From contig JAAXZI010000161.1 of the NCBI GenBank assembly GCA_012719955.1, positions 1 to 64,000 of the forward strand: 64,000 bases of DNA, given 5' to 3'. Source of the stretch: Phycisphaerae bacterium. Its GTDB lineage: Bacteria > Planctomycetota > Phycisphaerae > UBA1845 > PWPN01. Position 1 is the stretch's first letter. Each line of letters starts with the position of its first letter. Position numbers and translations under genes: made by a program. The notes under the pieces were generated by a model. That model was not told where the DNA came from, did no database searches, and saw only the letters and a list, made by a program, of their open reading frames with translations. Below, piece after piece: positions 15,403-26,288 of this stretch.

Positions 15403-17109
15403 ATGCAACGAGTGGTCGACGTCCAGAATCTCAAGGTGATCGAGGTCGATGACCTCTCACCTCCGCCCAACCGTATCCATGCGGAGGTGCTCGTCGTCGG
15501 CGGCGGGCTGGGCGGCGTGGCCGCCGCGCTCGCGGCCAGTCAGGCCGGGCGTACGGTATGCCTGGTGGAGGAGACCGACTGGTTGGGCGGCCAGGCCACC
15601 AGTCAGGGCGTCAGCGCATTGGATGAGAACAACTGGATCGAGACCAGCGGGGGGACGCGAAGTTACCTCGCCTTTCGCACGGCCATCCGCGACTGGTATC
15701 GCCGCAACACGAAGCTCAAGCCCGAGGCGGCACGCAACGAACGACTCAACCCCGGCAACGGCTGGGTCAGCCGGCTGTGTTTTGAGCCCAAGGCGGCTTT
15801 GGCCGTCATCGACGATTGGCTCGGACCGTTTGCCAAAAGCGGGCACCTGCGAATACTCAAACGCTGCAAGGCCTGGGCGGTGGGGGTGCAGGGCTTCCGC
15901 GTGACCTACGTGGATCTCGTGAACCTGGAGAGCGGCGAGCGTTTCCGGGCTACCGCCGATTACGTGATCGACGCCACTGAGCTGGGCGACCTGCTGGCCC
16001 TGGGCGCGGCCGATTTCGTCACCGGCGCCGAGCCACGCGAATGGACCGGCGAGCCGGCTGCCATCGACACGTATGACCCCGAAGACGTGCAGAGCTTCAC
16101 CTACCCCTTCGCCATCGAGTATCGCCCCGGCGAGCGGCACGTCATCGCCAAGCCGCCCGGTTATGATCAGAATGTTACGTTGCAGCCTTACACGCTGGTG
16201 GTCCAGTATGCCCGCGGGCCGCGCACCTACGGTATGTTCAAGCGCGCCGAAGACACCTACGGCCCGTTCTGGACCTACCGCCGGCTGATCGACGCCGGTC
16301 AGTTCGACGACCCGCGTTACCCCCACGACATCGCGATGATCAACTGGCCCGGCAACGACTATCGCCACGGCAATATCCTCGTGCCTTCTCCCGAGGAGCA
16401 GATTCAATATCTGCGCGCGGCCAAGGATCTCAGCCTGGGGCTGCTCTATTGGCTCCAGCACGAGGTCGAGCGCGACGACGGCGGCAAGGGCTACCCCGAG
16501 TTCAAGCTGCGCCCCGACGTGATGGGCACCGCCGATGGTCTCTCTATGTTCCCCTACATCCGCGAGTCCCGGCGGATCCTTGCCCTTAAGACCATCGTGG
16601 AGCAGGAGGTGGCCACCGACGGCGTGCGCGCGGTCCACTTCGCCGACAGCGTGGGCATTGGCCGTTACGGCATCGACATCCACGAGAGTAAGCGCAACCG
16701 CAAGCAGGTCATCAGCCCGGCCAAGCCTTTCCAGATCCCGTTGGGGGCCTTAATCCCCAAGGTGATGCGCAACCTGCTGGCCGGCTGCAAGAACATCGGC
16801 ACCACGCACATCACCAACGGCTGTTACCGGCTGCACCCCATCGAGTGGAACATCGGCGAATCGGCCGGTGACCTGGCCGCCTTCTGCATCGAGCAAAGCT
16901 GCACGCCGCACGACGTGCGCGCCCGGCCGGAGTTGCTGCTCGCCCTGCAGCGCCGCTTGGTTCGCCGGGGCGTGCCGCTCATGTGGTACGACGACGTGCC
17001 GGTGAATGATCCACGTTTCGAGAAGGTGCAGATGCTCCCGTTCGAGCAGCCGGAGGTGCTGGCCAGGCTGGACAAGGATATGCACGCACCCCAGGTAACC
17101 GACAAATGA
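15403..17109 (+). CDS. FAD-dependent oxidoreductase
   Basis: 568 aa. The track frame opens at 14788, inside the previous gene, but ATG 15403 has GGAGGTG at ideal spacing and starts the recognisable protein. Near residue 30 VLVVGGGLGGVAAALAA is the Rossmann dinucleotide-binding motif, followed by CLVEETDWLGGQAT. VIDATELGDLLALG is the second FAD motif, and HITNGCYRLHPIEWNIGESAG near the C-terminus closes the FAD site. This layout is typical of the FAD_oxidored family common in planctomycetes. The substrate is unknown. No signal peptide is seen. The gene is flanked by repeats on both sides and appears to stand alone. Confidence 0.9.
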   Translation: MQRVVDVQNLKVIEVDDLSPPPNRIHAEVLVVGGGLGGVAAALAASQAGRTVCLVEETDWLGGQATSQGVSALDENNWIETSGGTRSYLAFRTAIRDWYRRNTKLKPEAARNERLNPGNGWVSRLCFEPKAALAVIDDWLGPFAKSGHLRILKRCKAWAVGVQGFRVTYVDLVNLESGERFRATADYVIDATELGDLLALGAADFVTGAEPREWTGEPAAIDTYDPEDVQSFTYPFAIEYRPGERHVIAKPPGYDQNVTLQPYTLVVQYARGPRTYGMFKRAEDTYGPFWTYRRLIDAGQFDDPRYPHDIAMINWPGNDYRHGNILVPSPEEQIQYLRAAKDLSLGLLYWLQHEVERDDGGKGYPEFKLRPDVMGTADGLSMFPYIRESRRILALKTIVEQEVATDGVRAVHFADSVGIGRYGIDIHESKRNRKQVISPAKPFQIPLGALIPKVMRNLLAGCKNIGTTHITNGCYRLHPIEWNIGESAGDLAAFCIEQSCTPHDVRARPELLLALQRRLVRRGVPLMWYDDVPVNDPRFEKVQMLPFEQPEVLARLDKDMHAPQVTDK

Positions 17110-17351
17110 GGTGACTGGCCCGAGAGCGACCTCCTCTGTCAACCCCGTTCAAGAGGTTTTCCCGCCGAAGGCGGGCTCTGAACCACGGGTTCCGCTTCGC
17201 TCCACCCGTGGCTACTTTCTCGCCGCCCCTGCGGGGCGCGTGTCCACCGGAAGGTGGCGGTCTGTGGTGCTCTCCATGCCCTCTCCTTATTCCGTGCGAT
17301 TCAGCCGGTGTCGGCCGGACTTACGTTGATGCCGTCGGCACCTCCATTGGT
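17110..17351. other. Gene-free intergenic stretch
   Basis: Between the FAD oxidoreductase and the family A hairpin there are only short frames and GC-rich repeat-like words (CACGGGTTCCGCT, CCACCCGTGG). TGAACCACGGG near 17180 and CCACCCGTGGC near 17202 could pair. No gene or clear terminator was found. Confidence 0.5.
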
Positions 17352-17425
17352 TGTCCAAATCGTGAACCCACCTCTGGAAGAGGTGGGCCACCCCGGCCGT
17401 TCATTACCCGGTTGGAGAATCAAAC
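17352..17425. repeat. Family A hairpin repeat, copy 2
   Basis: A perfect hairpin at 17367-17387 (CCCACCTCT-GGA-AGAGGTGGG) followed by GGCCACCC. In reverse complement it aligns with bases 1-45 of the window, and its other flank (GAGAATCAAACG) matches the inverted CGTTTGATTCTC at 43913-43924. It lies between convergent genes. Confidence 0.75.
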
Positions 17426-17540
17426 GCCATAAGCGGCGCAGGCAGAACGGTCCGCTTCTCATGTGCGGAAAGAAGTTCCCGCTCATGGAAAGTGCGAGAG
17501 GTGATTCCCGCACCCGCCCATGGCAGCGCCCGGTCAAGCC

Positions 17541-17596
17541 AATGACAAAAGGACAACTGACCCAACAACTGACCACTGACCACTGACTACTGACAA

Positions 17597-17597
<1 letters not shown>
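17541..17597. repeat. ACTGACC-type degenerate tandem repeat
   Basis: A run of imperfect 7-8 base units (AACTGACCC, ACTGACC, ACTGACT, ACTGACA) running up to the aconitase stop codon. It resembles the other word-like arrays of this window. Confidence 0.75.
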
Positions 17598-20374
<2,777 letters not shown>

Positions 20375-20571
20375 GTGTGATCTCCCTGATTTCGCGTCAA
20401 ATGGCCGATTCGCTCGTTAATCGAGCCCGGCACTTCCGGCCACTCATTGTATGACCAGATTCGTTTCGGAACGCTGCCTGGGCTCCGCGGCGGGGGGCGG
20501 ATCCGGCAGTCGGCGCCGCTGGCATGTCCCACCGGCCCACTTCGCGTCCGTTCTGAAGGTTGTGCAACGGC

Positions 20572-21816
20572 TCAGACGATCTCGTCTTTCTGCCGGTCGT
20601 AGCGCAATTTGCGCCCGGAGCGCATGGCCTCCTGGGCCAGCAGGCTGGTGACGGCATGCTGATAGCCCACGTCGATCCCGGCGATGGGCTCCTTCCGGCT
20701 GCGCATGCACTCCAGGAAATCGAGCATGTGGGCGTGCGGGCGGGCCTTTTCCACCTTGAGCTTCTGCTCTTCCGCCGGCAGGAGTGCATCCCCCGGCAGG
20801 CCGCCCTTGCCGCTGTAGACCGCCCGGTCCAGATCCAGCATGCCGTTAGTTCCATAAAGCGTCAGGTTCGGCTGAACCGCGTTGCCCAGGCGGGTAGTGT
20901 AATGCAGGATGAACTCCTCGGGGAATTCGATCAGCGTCTCGAAGGTGTCTTCGACCTCCCGGCCGTCCTTGTACACGTACACTCCGCCCAGCGAGACCGC
21001 GCTGCTCGGGAAAGGCGCGTCCAGCACGAACTGCATGATGTCGTACATGTGGCAGCCCAGCAGCCCGCTGACGCCCATGGTGAATTCGCGAAAGAGTTTC
21101 CATTCCAATACGTGGCGGGGGTTGAACGGGCGGTAGGGCAGATCGCGCAGGTAGAACTTCCAGTCGAAATCGGACTCCTTCATGGCCTTGCACTCGGCCT
21201 CGCGCCGCCAGCGCGGGCTCCGGTCGTTGTAGGCTCCGTCGGCGGTGATGATCTTGCCCAGCCGGCCGGACTTCACGAACTCCCGGGCCGCGTGGAACTT
21301 CGTCTCGCTGCGCCGTTGCGTGCCGACCTGTACGATGCGATCAGAAGCCTTCACCGCGGCACGGGCGAGCTTGGCCTCCTCGAAGTGCACGCACAGCGGC
21401 TTCTCCACGTATACATCCTTGCCCGCCTTGATGCAGTCCAGCAGTATGGGTACGTGCCAGAAGTCCGGCGTGGTGATGATCACCGCATCCACGTCACCCC
21501 GTTCGAGCAATTCGGTATGGCGGACAAACGCCTCCGGCTTGCGTCCGGTGAGCTTCTGCGCCTCGGCCACGGCCTTTTCGCGCCAGGGCGTCCACAGCTC
21601 GCAGACGGCCGTCACTTCGACATTGGCCAGTTGCCGCTCCGCAAGCTGGGCCAGGGCCTTCAGATGCTGCGTCCCGCGGACGCCCATGCCCACGATGCCG
21701 ACGCGAATCCGGTCGTTGGCTCCCATGGCCCGCGCGACGGGAGTTGCCAGCAGAGCGCTGCCGGCCGCCAAGGTGGATGTCTTCAGAAAATTCCGCCGGT
21801 TCATTGCCTCGTTCAT
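20572..21816 (-). CDS. Tat-exported Gfo/Idh/MocA family oxidoreductase
   Basis: 414 aa. The N-terminus MNRRNFLKTSTLAAGSALL is a clear twin-arginine signal, so folded protein with bound cofactor is likely exported. RVGIVGMGVRGTQHL (about residues 36-50) is the NAD(P)-binding Rossmann loop, and EKPLCVHFEEA near residue 140 holds the family EKP motif. The C-terminal half is the alpha/beta domain used for sugar or cyclitol substrates. The planctomycete Tat-exported members are numerous and mostly uncharacterised. The start ATG has GGAG six bases upstream. It is downstream of aconitase in the reverse direction with no sign of a shared operon. Confidence 0.92.
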   Translation of the reverse strand: MNEAMNRRNFLKTSTLAAGSALLATPVARAMGANDRIRVGIVGMGVRGTQHLKALAQLAERQLANVEVTAVCELWTPWREKAVAEAQKLTGRKPEAFVRHTELLERGDVDAVIITTPDFWHVPILLDCIKAGKDVYVEKPLCVHFEEAKLARAAVKASDRIVQVGTQRRSETKFHAAREFVKSGRLGKIITADGAYNDRSPRWRREAECKAMKESDFDWKFYLRDLPYRPFNPRHVLEWKLFREFTMGVSGLLGCHMYDIMQFVLDAPFPSSAVSLGGVYVYKDGREVEDTFETLIEFPEEFILHYTTRLGNAVQPNLTLYGTNGMLDLDRAVYSGKGGLPGDALLPAEEQKLKVEKARPHAHMLDFLECMRSRKEPIAGIDVGYQHAVTSLLAQEAMRSGRKLRYDRQKDEIV

Positions 21817-21850
21817 CGGTTACTCCGTGGGCCCAAGTACCATACGGGAG

Positions 21851-21875
21851 CGGCCCGCCTCTTCAGAAGCGGGGA
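21851..21875. repeat. Family A/B-type hairpin core
   Basis: CCCGCCTCTTCAGAAGCGGG forms a short hairpin that shares the CCTCTTCAGA core with the family A and B repeats. It lies just upstream of the Gfo/Idh/MocA gene. Confidence 0.5.
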
Positions 21876-21940
21876 ATGCGAGACGCCATGCGAGCGCCCG
21901 CATCGGGCGGCTTCGCGTGCGGCTCAAGTCGCCGCGTGGG

Positions 21941-22390
21941 CTACGAGGATAGCCGAGTGCCCCGGTAAGTGCCAAGGTCTCCGGCGTCGCCGTTCGTATC
22001 CGAGAATTCGACGCAAAACTCGTTTCCGTCTTCGCTGAACAGGAACAGTACATCCGCTCTGTAATTGGTGTCTCCGTTCTGAGGCACAAGCTGGATCTCC
22101 AGACGGTTGCCCTGTAGCACGGCCTCGCCCATCAGACGACGATCATTGCTGTTTTCATACGTGGTGTCGGTCACCCGGACGAGGTCGCCTTCCTGCTCGA
22201 ACGTGATGGTGCCGATCAGCAGAAATGGACGGGTACCGAAATAGCGATACACGCCGGCCACGTTCACGACTGCCGCGGAGTTTTCCTCCGGGCAGGGCTC
22301 CTGTTGGGCCGGACAACCTGAACCGGCAAGCAGCGGCAGAGTTGCAATCAACAGACCGGAACCGACAAGACAGCGATAGGTCCTGGACAT
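21941..22390 (-). CDS. Small hypothetical lipoprotein
   Basis: 149 aa. A hydrophobic N-terminus ends in GSGC, a likely lipobox. Short Cys/Gln/Pro/Glu-rich sequence follows (PAQQEPCPEEN). The remaining 115 residues are predicted mainly as beta strands (VNVAGVYRYFG, LLIGTITFEQEGDLVRV, LEIQLVPQNG), resembling small lipocalin-like barrels that planctomycetes encode, though no motif settles it. I do not recognise the family. It lies between the Gfo/Idh/MocA and DedA genes with its own weak ribosome site. Confidence 0.65.
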   Translation of the reverse strand: MSRTYRCLVGSGLLIATLPLLAGSGCPAQQEPCPEENSAAVVNVAGVYRYFGTRPFLLIGTITFEQEGDLVRVTDTTYENSNDRRLMGEAVLQGNRLEIQLVPQNGDTNYRADVLFLFSEDGNEFCVEFSDTNGDAGDLGTYRGTRLSS

Positions 22391-22477
22391 GAGCGGGTTT
22401 TTCCAAAGGCAAACAGAGCTGTGGCCCGACGGCTCCGTCCGCCCGGCGTTCCGCGGCCGGGGGCCTACATGGCCATT

Positions 22478-23191
22478 CTACCGTTCGCCTGCGGCGGAGT
22501 CTTGTTGGGGCTCCGATTCGGGCGAAAGCGGCTCAGCCTGGGGCGGTAGATGGGCCAGCGTATCGGGGGGGGCCTCGGGAGAGACGCCTGTGGCGGCCAT
22601 CAGCCGCTTTTGCCGCCGATGAAAATACACCGCGGCCGTCACCAGCAGCCCCACCAGAATCGCCAGCACGATAAAGTGCGTGACCGTGCGTACTTCGCTG
22701 GTGATCTTGTCGAGGTTATGCCCGAAAATTTTTCCCAGGATCACCAACGTGGGCACGCTGATGCAGGCCGCAAAGCCATTGACGGCCAGAAAGGTGGTGA
22801 AAGGCACCCGCAGAACGCCCGCCGCCATGAAGATCATGGGGCGTAGACCCGGCAGGAATCGCCCGATGAAAATGATTTTAACCCCGTGGCGCTGGAAGAG
22901 CCGTTCGGCCATCAGCAGCCGGGGCGGATTCACCACGCGTCGAAAATAACGGTGCTCCACAATGTGGTGGCCGAAACGCCTGCCCAGCGCAAACAGGATA
23001 CAATCGCCCCCCAGCACACCCGCCATGGTCACAGGGATCATCAGTGCCAGATGGGCTAACTCCCTGTGAACCAGAAACCCGCTGAAGAGCAGGGGGACAT
23101 CTTCCGGCAATGGTAACCCCAGGCTGCAGGCCAGCAGCACCAGGAAGACACCCAGGTACGGCCCGCCTATTGATACCATTTGCTCGACCAT
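22478..23191 (-). CDS. DedA family membrane protein
   Basis: 237 aa from ATG 23191 (AGAGGA upstream); the track start at 23263 adds 24 unlikely residues. Hydrophobic segments alternate with the DedA/VTT signature: LGLPLPEDVPLLFSGFL near the N-terminus, GGDCILFALGRRFG, and FIGRFLPGLRPMIFMAAGV (the FxxRFxPG-type motif). DedA proteins are involved in flipping undecaprenyl-phosphate or other lipids and in membrane homeostasis. The last 45 residues form a polar, Pro/Glu-rich cytoplasmic tail after the final membrane helix. It is divergent from the Cys-cluster gene at 23314. Confidence 0.9.
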   Translation of the reverse strand: MVEQMVSIGGPYLGVFLVLLACSLGLPLPEDVPLLFSGFLVHRELAHLALMIPVTMAGVLGGDCILFALGRRFGHHIVEHRYFRRVVNPPRLLMAERLFQRHGVKIIFIGRFLPGLRPMIFMAAGVLRVPFTTFLAVNGFAACISVPTLVILGKIFGHNLDKITSEVRTVTHFIVLAILVGLLVTAAVYFHRRQKRLMAATGVSPEAPPDTLAHLPPQAEPLSPESEPQQDSAAGER

Positions 23192-23236
23192 TGCATTCCT
23201 CTGAGGGCCCTGTCGGTAGCCACGCGGTCCACACCC

Positions 23237-23242
23237 TATAAT
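23237..23242 (+). promoter_or_regulatory. TATAAT -10 box in the DedA/YkgJ divergent gap
   Basis: A perfect TATAAT on the plus strand 72 bases before the start of the Cys-cluster gene. No matching -35 is apparent, so it is a candidate only. Confidence 0.4.
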
Positions 23243-23313
23243 CGTTGCCAGTCCGGGCTGCAACGGGTACGCTCAGGGCCGCTCCAAAGTGTTTTTCAGT
23301 GAGAGTTGGATTT

Positions 23314-23748
23314 ATGGCGGAAAAATGGTACAAGGGCGGATTGCGGTTCACGTGTACCCAGTGCGGCAACTGTTGCACGGGGCCGCCGGGCTATGTCTGG
23401 GTAACCCGCGAGGAGATCGGTAAGATCGCGGAGTTCCTCGAGCGCAAGGATGGTTCCCTCCCGGAGGGCACCCTGCGCCGGGTGGGCTTTCGCTATTCGC
23501 TGACCGAGCGTTCCAACGGCGACTGTGTCTTTTTGATGACCACCCCGGAGGGGAAAAAGATCTGCAGCATCTACCCGGTCCGGCCCCTTCAGTGCCGCAC
23601 CTGGCCCTTCTGGAACCAGAACCTGCGTTCGCCCCGCGATTGGGCCGAAGCGGCGGAACGCTGCGAAGGCATGAACAACGGCGAGACGCACAACTTCGTG
23701 GCCATCGAGAAGGTCCGGCTCAAGAAGTCGTGGATAGAGGATGAATAG
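23314..23748 (+). CDS. YkgJ family cysteine-cluster protein
   Basis: 144 aa from ATG 23314; the track start at 23245 overlaps the promoter. The N-terminal FTCTQCGNCCTG carries the CxxCxxCC cluster, and further cysteines occur in DCVFL, KICSIYPVRPLQCRTWPFW and RCEGM. This pattern is that of YkgJ/Flagellin-N-methylase-like proteins thought to bind zinc or an iron-sulfur cluster. The function is unknown in general. A second, divergent member of the family follows at 23891. Confidence 0.85.
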   Translation: MAEKWYKGGLRFTCTQCGNCCTGPPGYVWVTREEIGKIAEFLERKDGSLPEGTLRRVGFRYSLTERSNGDCVFLMTTPEGKKICSIYPVRPLQCRTWPFWNQNLRSPRDWAEAAERCEGMNNGETHNFVAIEKVRLKKSWIEDE

Positions 23749-23893
23749 GGTTCAGGGTTCGGGGTTCAGGGTTCAGAGTTGCGGGCTTGAGGCCGTATGG
23801 CTGTGATCCCCGTGATACCCCAAGGGTGCGGATGCGAGAATCCCTTCCCGCCAATCAAAGCTGAACGCTGATCGCTGAATGCTGAACGCTATG
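23746..23893. repeat. Word-like repeats between two Cys-cluster genes
   Basis: Starts with a GGGTTCA-type run (23746-23780), as at 985-1022. A different array of GCTGAACGCTGAT-type units (23862-23892) runs up to and into the next start codon. No gene is seen between. Confidence 0.7.
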
Positions 23894-24547
23894 TCTACCA
23901 CCGGCGACATCCCGATCGAAGCCGTTATTGACGCCGTCCGCCGGCCGGAGGTCGTAGAGGCCATGCAGGCCTTCTATGCGGAGGCTGATCGTCGGATTGC
24001 CGCCAACAAACCCACCTGCTGGAACAAGGGCGAATGCTGCCGTTTCGGCGAGTACGGCCATCGCCTCTACGTGACCGCCCTGGAGGTGGTTTACTACCTC
24101 GCGATGCAAACCGAACCACCAGCACCCGCTCCAATAGGAGACGTCGGCGCTCCGGCGGTGGCCGGGCTCGATACTGGGCGTGGCTCTGTAGCGGCCGGGC
24201 TCTGTACCGGCCGTTCTCCCGCGGCGCCCAAACCCGATACCGGCCGTTCGCAGGAGGCTGAAGACGCTGTACCTTCGGCGAGCCCTCTCCCCGTCCTGAT
24301 CCCGCCGATAACCGCCGACGCCTGCCCACACGCCTACGATGGCCGATGCCACGCCCGCGCGCGTCGGCCCCTGGGCTGCCGGATTTTCTACTGTGACCCG
24401 GCTGCCCAACACTGGCAGGGTCCGCTAACCGAGGAATGCCTGGAGGAACTCAAACGCCTGCACTGGGAACTGGGCGTGCCGTACTTTTATGCGGACTGGA
24501 TGACCGTGCTGCGATCACTGGAAGACACTCATTCCAGCCGCGATTAA
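23891..24547 (+). CDS. Cys-cluster protein with an internal repeat insertion
   Basis: 218 aa from ATG 23891; the track start (23879) lies in a GCTGAACGCT repeat and no ribosome site distinguishes the two. N-terminal NKGECCRFG and C-terminal ACPHAYDGRCHARARRPLGCRIFYCD match the Cys layout of YkgJ-like proteins. Between them, about residues 75-135, is a segment with repeated DTGR/CTGR units (GLDTGRGS, GLCTGRSP, KPDTGRSQ) that differs from the rest in composition and looks inserted. The metal site may still form because both Cys halves are intact. Confidence 0.7.
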   Translation: MSTTGDIPIEAVIDAVRRPEVVEAMQAFYAEADRRIAANKPTCWNKGECCRFGEYGHRLYVTALEVVYYLAMQTEPPAPAPIGDVGAPAVAGLDTGRGSVAAGLCTGRSPAAPKPDTGRSQEAEDAVPSASPLPVLIPPITADACPHAYDGRCHARARRPLGCRIFYCDPAAQHWQGPLTEECLEELKRLHWELGVPYFYADWMTVLRSLEDTHSSRD

Positions 24548-25027
24548 GTGGCCAGAGACCATCACCAGCAAGGGCCCGCCGATCAGAAGGCCTCGTTTGA
24601 TCCGCCGCCGCCTGGCTCATGGAGTTGCCTGCTGTTGGTTCATTTCCGCATCGACCTGAATCTCTTCCGAGAAGCCGACGATGATATCCGGCCGCCGATA
24701 ACTATGCAGCAGGAATAGCTGGGATCATCGCTCGCCTTGCTTCGAAGGCATTGTAACCGCACACGATTCCATCCTCACCGTCACATCACCTCCCGACCTG
24801 CCCACCTCGCCACCTTGGCATTTTCCCACTTTCCCACCTTCTCACTTTCCCACGCTTTCCCCTTCCCCTCGCGTCCGTATAACCGCACATTCACACAGTC
24901 ACATACCGTCTCCTCATTGCCCCCTGTATGCGTGCCGATGAACACTGGCGGGAAAGCCTGACGGCCGGCCATTGAGGTGGGGCACTTCGGTTTGGTCGTC
25001 GCAAAATGTACCCCCGCCGAGGGATCC
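24548..25027. other. 480-base intergenic region with pyrimidine-rich repeat
   Basis: Contains an array of CCCACTTT/CCCACCTT/CTCACTTT units at about 24784-24870, almost identical to 30538-30580. On the minus strand at about 24628-24735 a short frame (SYRRPDIIVGFSEEI) looks protein-like but has no start codon, and may be a decayed gene end. No other feature is supported. Confidence 0.55.
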
Positions 25028-26272
25028 ATGAATACGCAAGAACAGTACCGGCTGGGCATCGCCGCCTACAGCGCCGGTGAGTTCGAAGAGGCCATCCGCC
25101 TGTTGACGCCGGCCGCGTCCGGACGACGGCACGGGCCTGCTTCGGCCGCGCGCTACTACCTGGCCCAGGCGCACTATCGCCTGGCTGTTCAACTTTTTGA
25201 GGCACGGCGATTTCCGGAGGCGACAAAGCATTTTCAGGCTGCCGCCCGGGTGAATCCCATGGGTGCGGACTATGCCCAGTATCTGGCCGCCTGTTACGTG
25301 CAGACCGGCCAGTTGGAGACCGCCGCGGCTGAACTGCAGGTCCTGCTGGATCGTCGGCCTGAGGACGCCGACATCCGCATCCGCCTGGCCCTGACCCTCT
25401 GGCAGCAGGGCAACCCCACCCAGGCCCAGGCAGTGCTGCGCGAGGGGCTCCGCGAACAGTCCATGCACGCGGAACTGCACTATCAGCTCGGGGTCATGCT
25501 GGCGGCCGAAGACAATCTCGCTGAGGCCGAGCGGCTTTTCGAACGCACGATCGCCCTGGATCCGACGCATGCCGGGGCCTACGAGCGCCTGGCCCAGTGT
25601 TGCGCCCTGCTCAGCCGGTTTGAGCGGGCCTTGAGCTATCTCAAGAAGGCCCACCAGCTCGAGCCGGCCAACGCGCGGGTTGCGCTGCAGCTCAACCTGC
25701 TGGCCCAGTCCCTCATGGCCTCAGGTCAGCCGGTGCAGATCCAGTGGCAGACCAGACCGGCCCCGCGCCGCGATGCGGAAAGCATCGAACGGCTGGGGGA
25801 GGCCATCCTGCGCGAACCGGACTTCGTCGAGGCATTCCTCTCGCTGCCGGAGACCGAGGTGGATGGAGAGGTCTTCTCGACGCTGGCGGCTGTGCTCGAA
25901 GAGGCCCTGCGCAAGAAACCCGAGTATGCGGACCTGCACTATCACTGCGGAGCGGTTTACCGGCGGCTGGGCCGTCACGACAAGGCCCTGCATCATGCCG
26001 AGCGCGCCGTGGCCCTGAATAACAAGTACGTCAATGCCCTCATCCTGCTGGCCGACCTGTACGCGCAGACCGATCGCTGGCGGGCGGGCGTGGAGCGTCT
26101 GGAGCAGGCCATCGCGGCCGGCGCCGACTATCCGGACGTACACTGCCTGTTGGGTCGTTTGTTCCAGTCGGGGGGCGAACTGGACCGTGCCCGGCAGGAA
26201 TATCAGCGCGCGTTAGAACTGGATGACAACTATCCGGCGGCCCGGGAAGCCCTGGCCGCCCTGGCTGCTTGA
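25028..26272 (+). CDS. Tetratricopeptide repeat protein
   Basis: 414 aa from ATG 25028 (GAGGG upstream). The whole length is TPR units of 34 residues, for example EQYRLGIAAYSAGEFEEAIRLL, MHAELHYQLGVMLAAEDN, HAGAYERLAQCCALLSRF and ADLHYHCGAVYRRLGRHDKA. No signal peptide, transmembrane or enzymatic domain is seen. TPR arrays bind proteins. A second TPR gene follows after 16 bases and is probably co-transcribed. Confidence 0.85.
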   Translation: MNTQEQYRLGIAAYSAGEFEEAIRLLTPAASGRRHGPASAARYYLAQAHYRLAVQLFEARRFPEATKHFQAAARVNPMGADYAQYLAACYVQTGQLETAAAELQVLLDRRPEDADIRIRLALTLWQQGNPTQAQAVLREGLREQSMHAELHYQLGVMLAAEDNLAEAERLFERTIALDPTHAGAYERLAQCCALLSRFERALSYLKKAHQLEPANARVALQLNLLAQSLMASGQPVQIQWQTRPAPRRDAESIERLGEAILREPDFVEAFLSLPETEVDGEVFSTLAAVLEEALRKKPEYADLHYHCGAVYRRLGRHDKALHHAERAVALNNKYVNALILLADLYAQTDRWRAGVERLEQAIAAGADYPDVHCLLGRLFQSGGELDRARQEYQRALELDDNYPAAREALAALAA

Positions 26273-26288
26273 TGGGGAAAGAAGAGTT

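Noticed and set aside
24628-24735. Minus-strand protein-like fragment (SYRRPDIIVGFSEEI)
   Set aside because: No start codon, short, and a stop lies directly upstream; at most a gene remnant.
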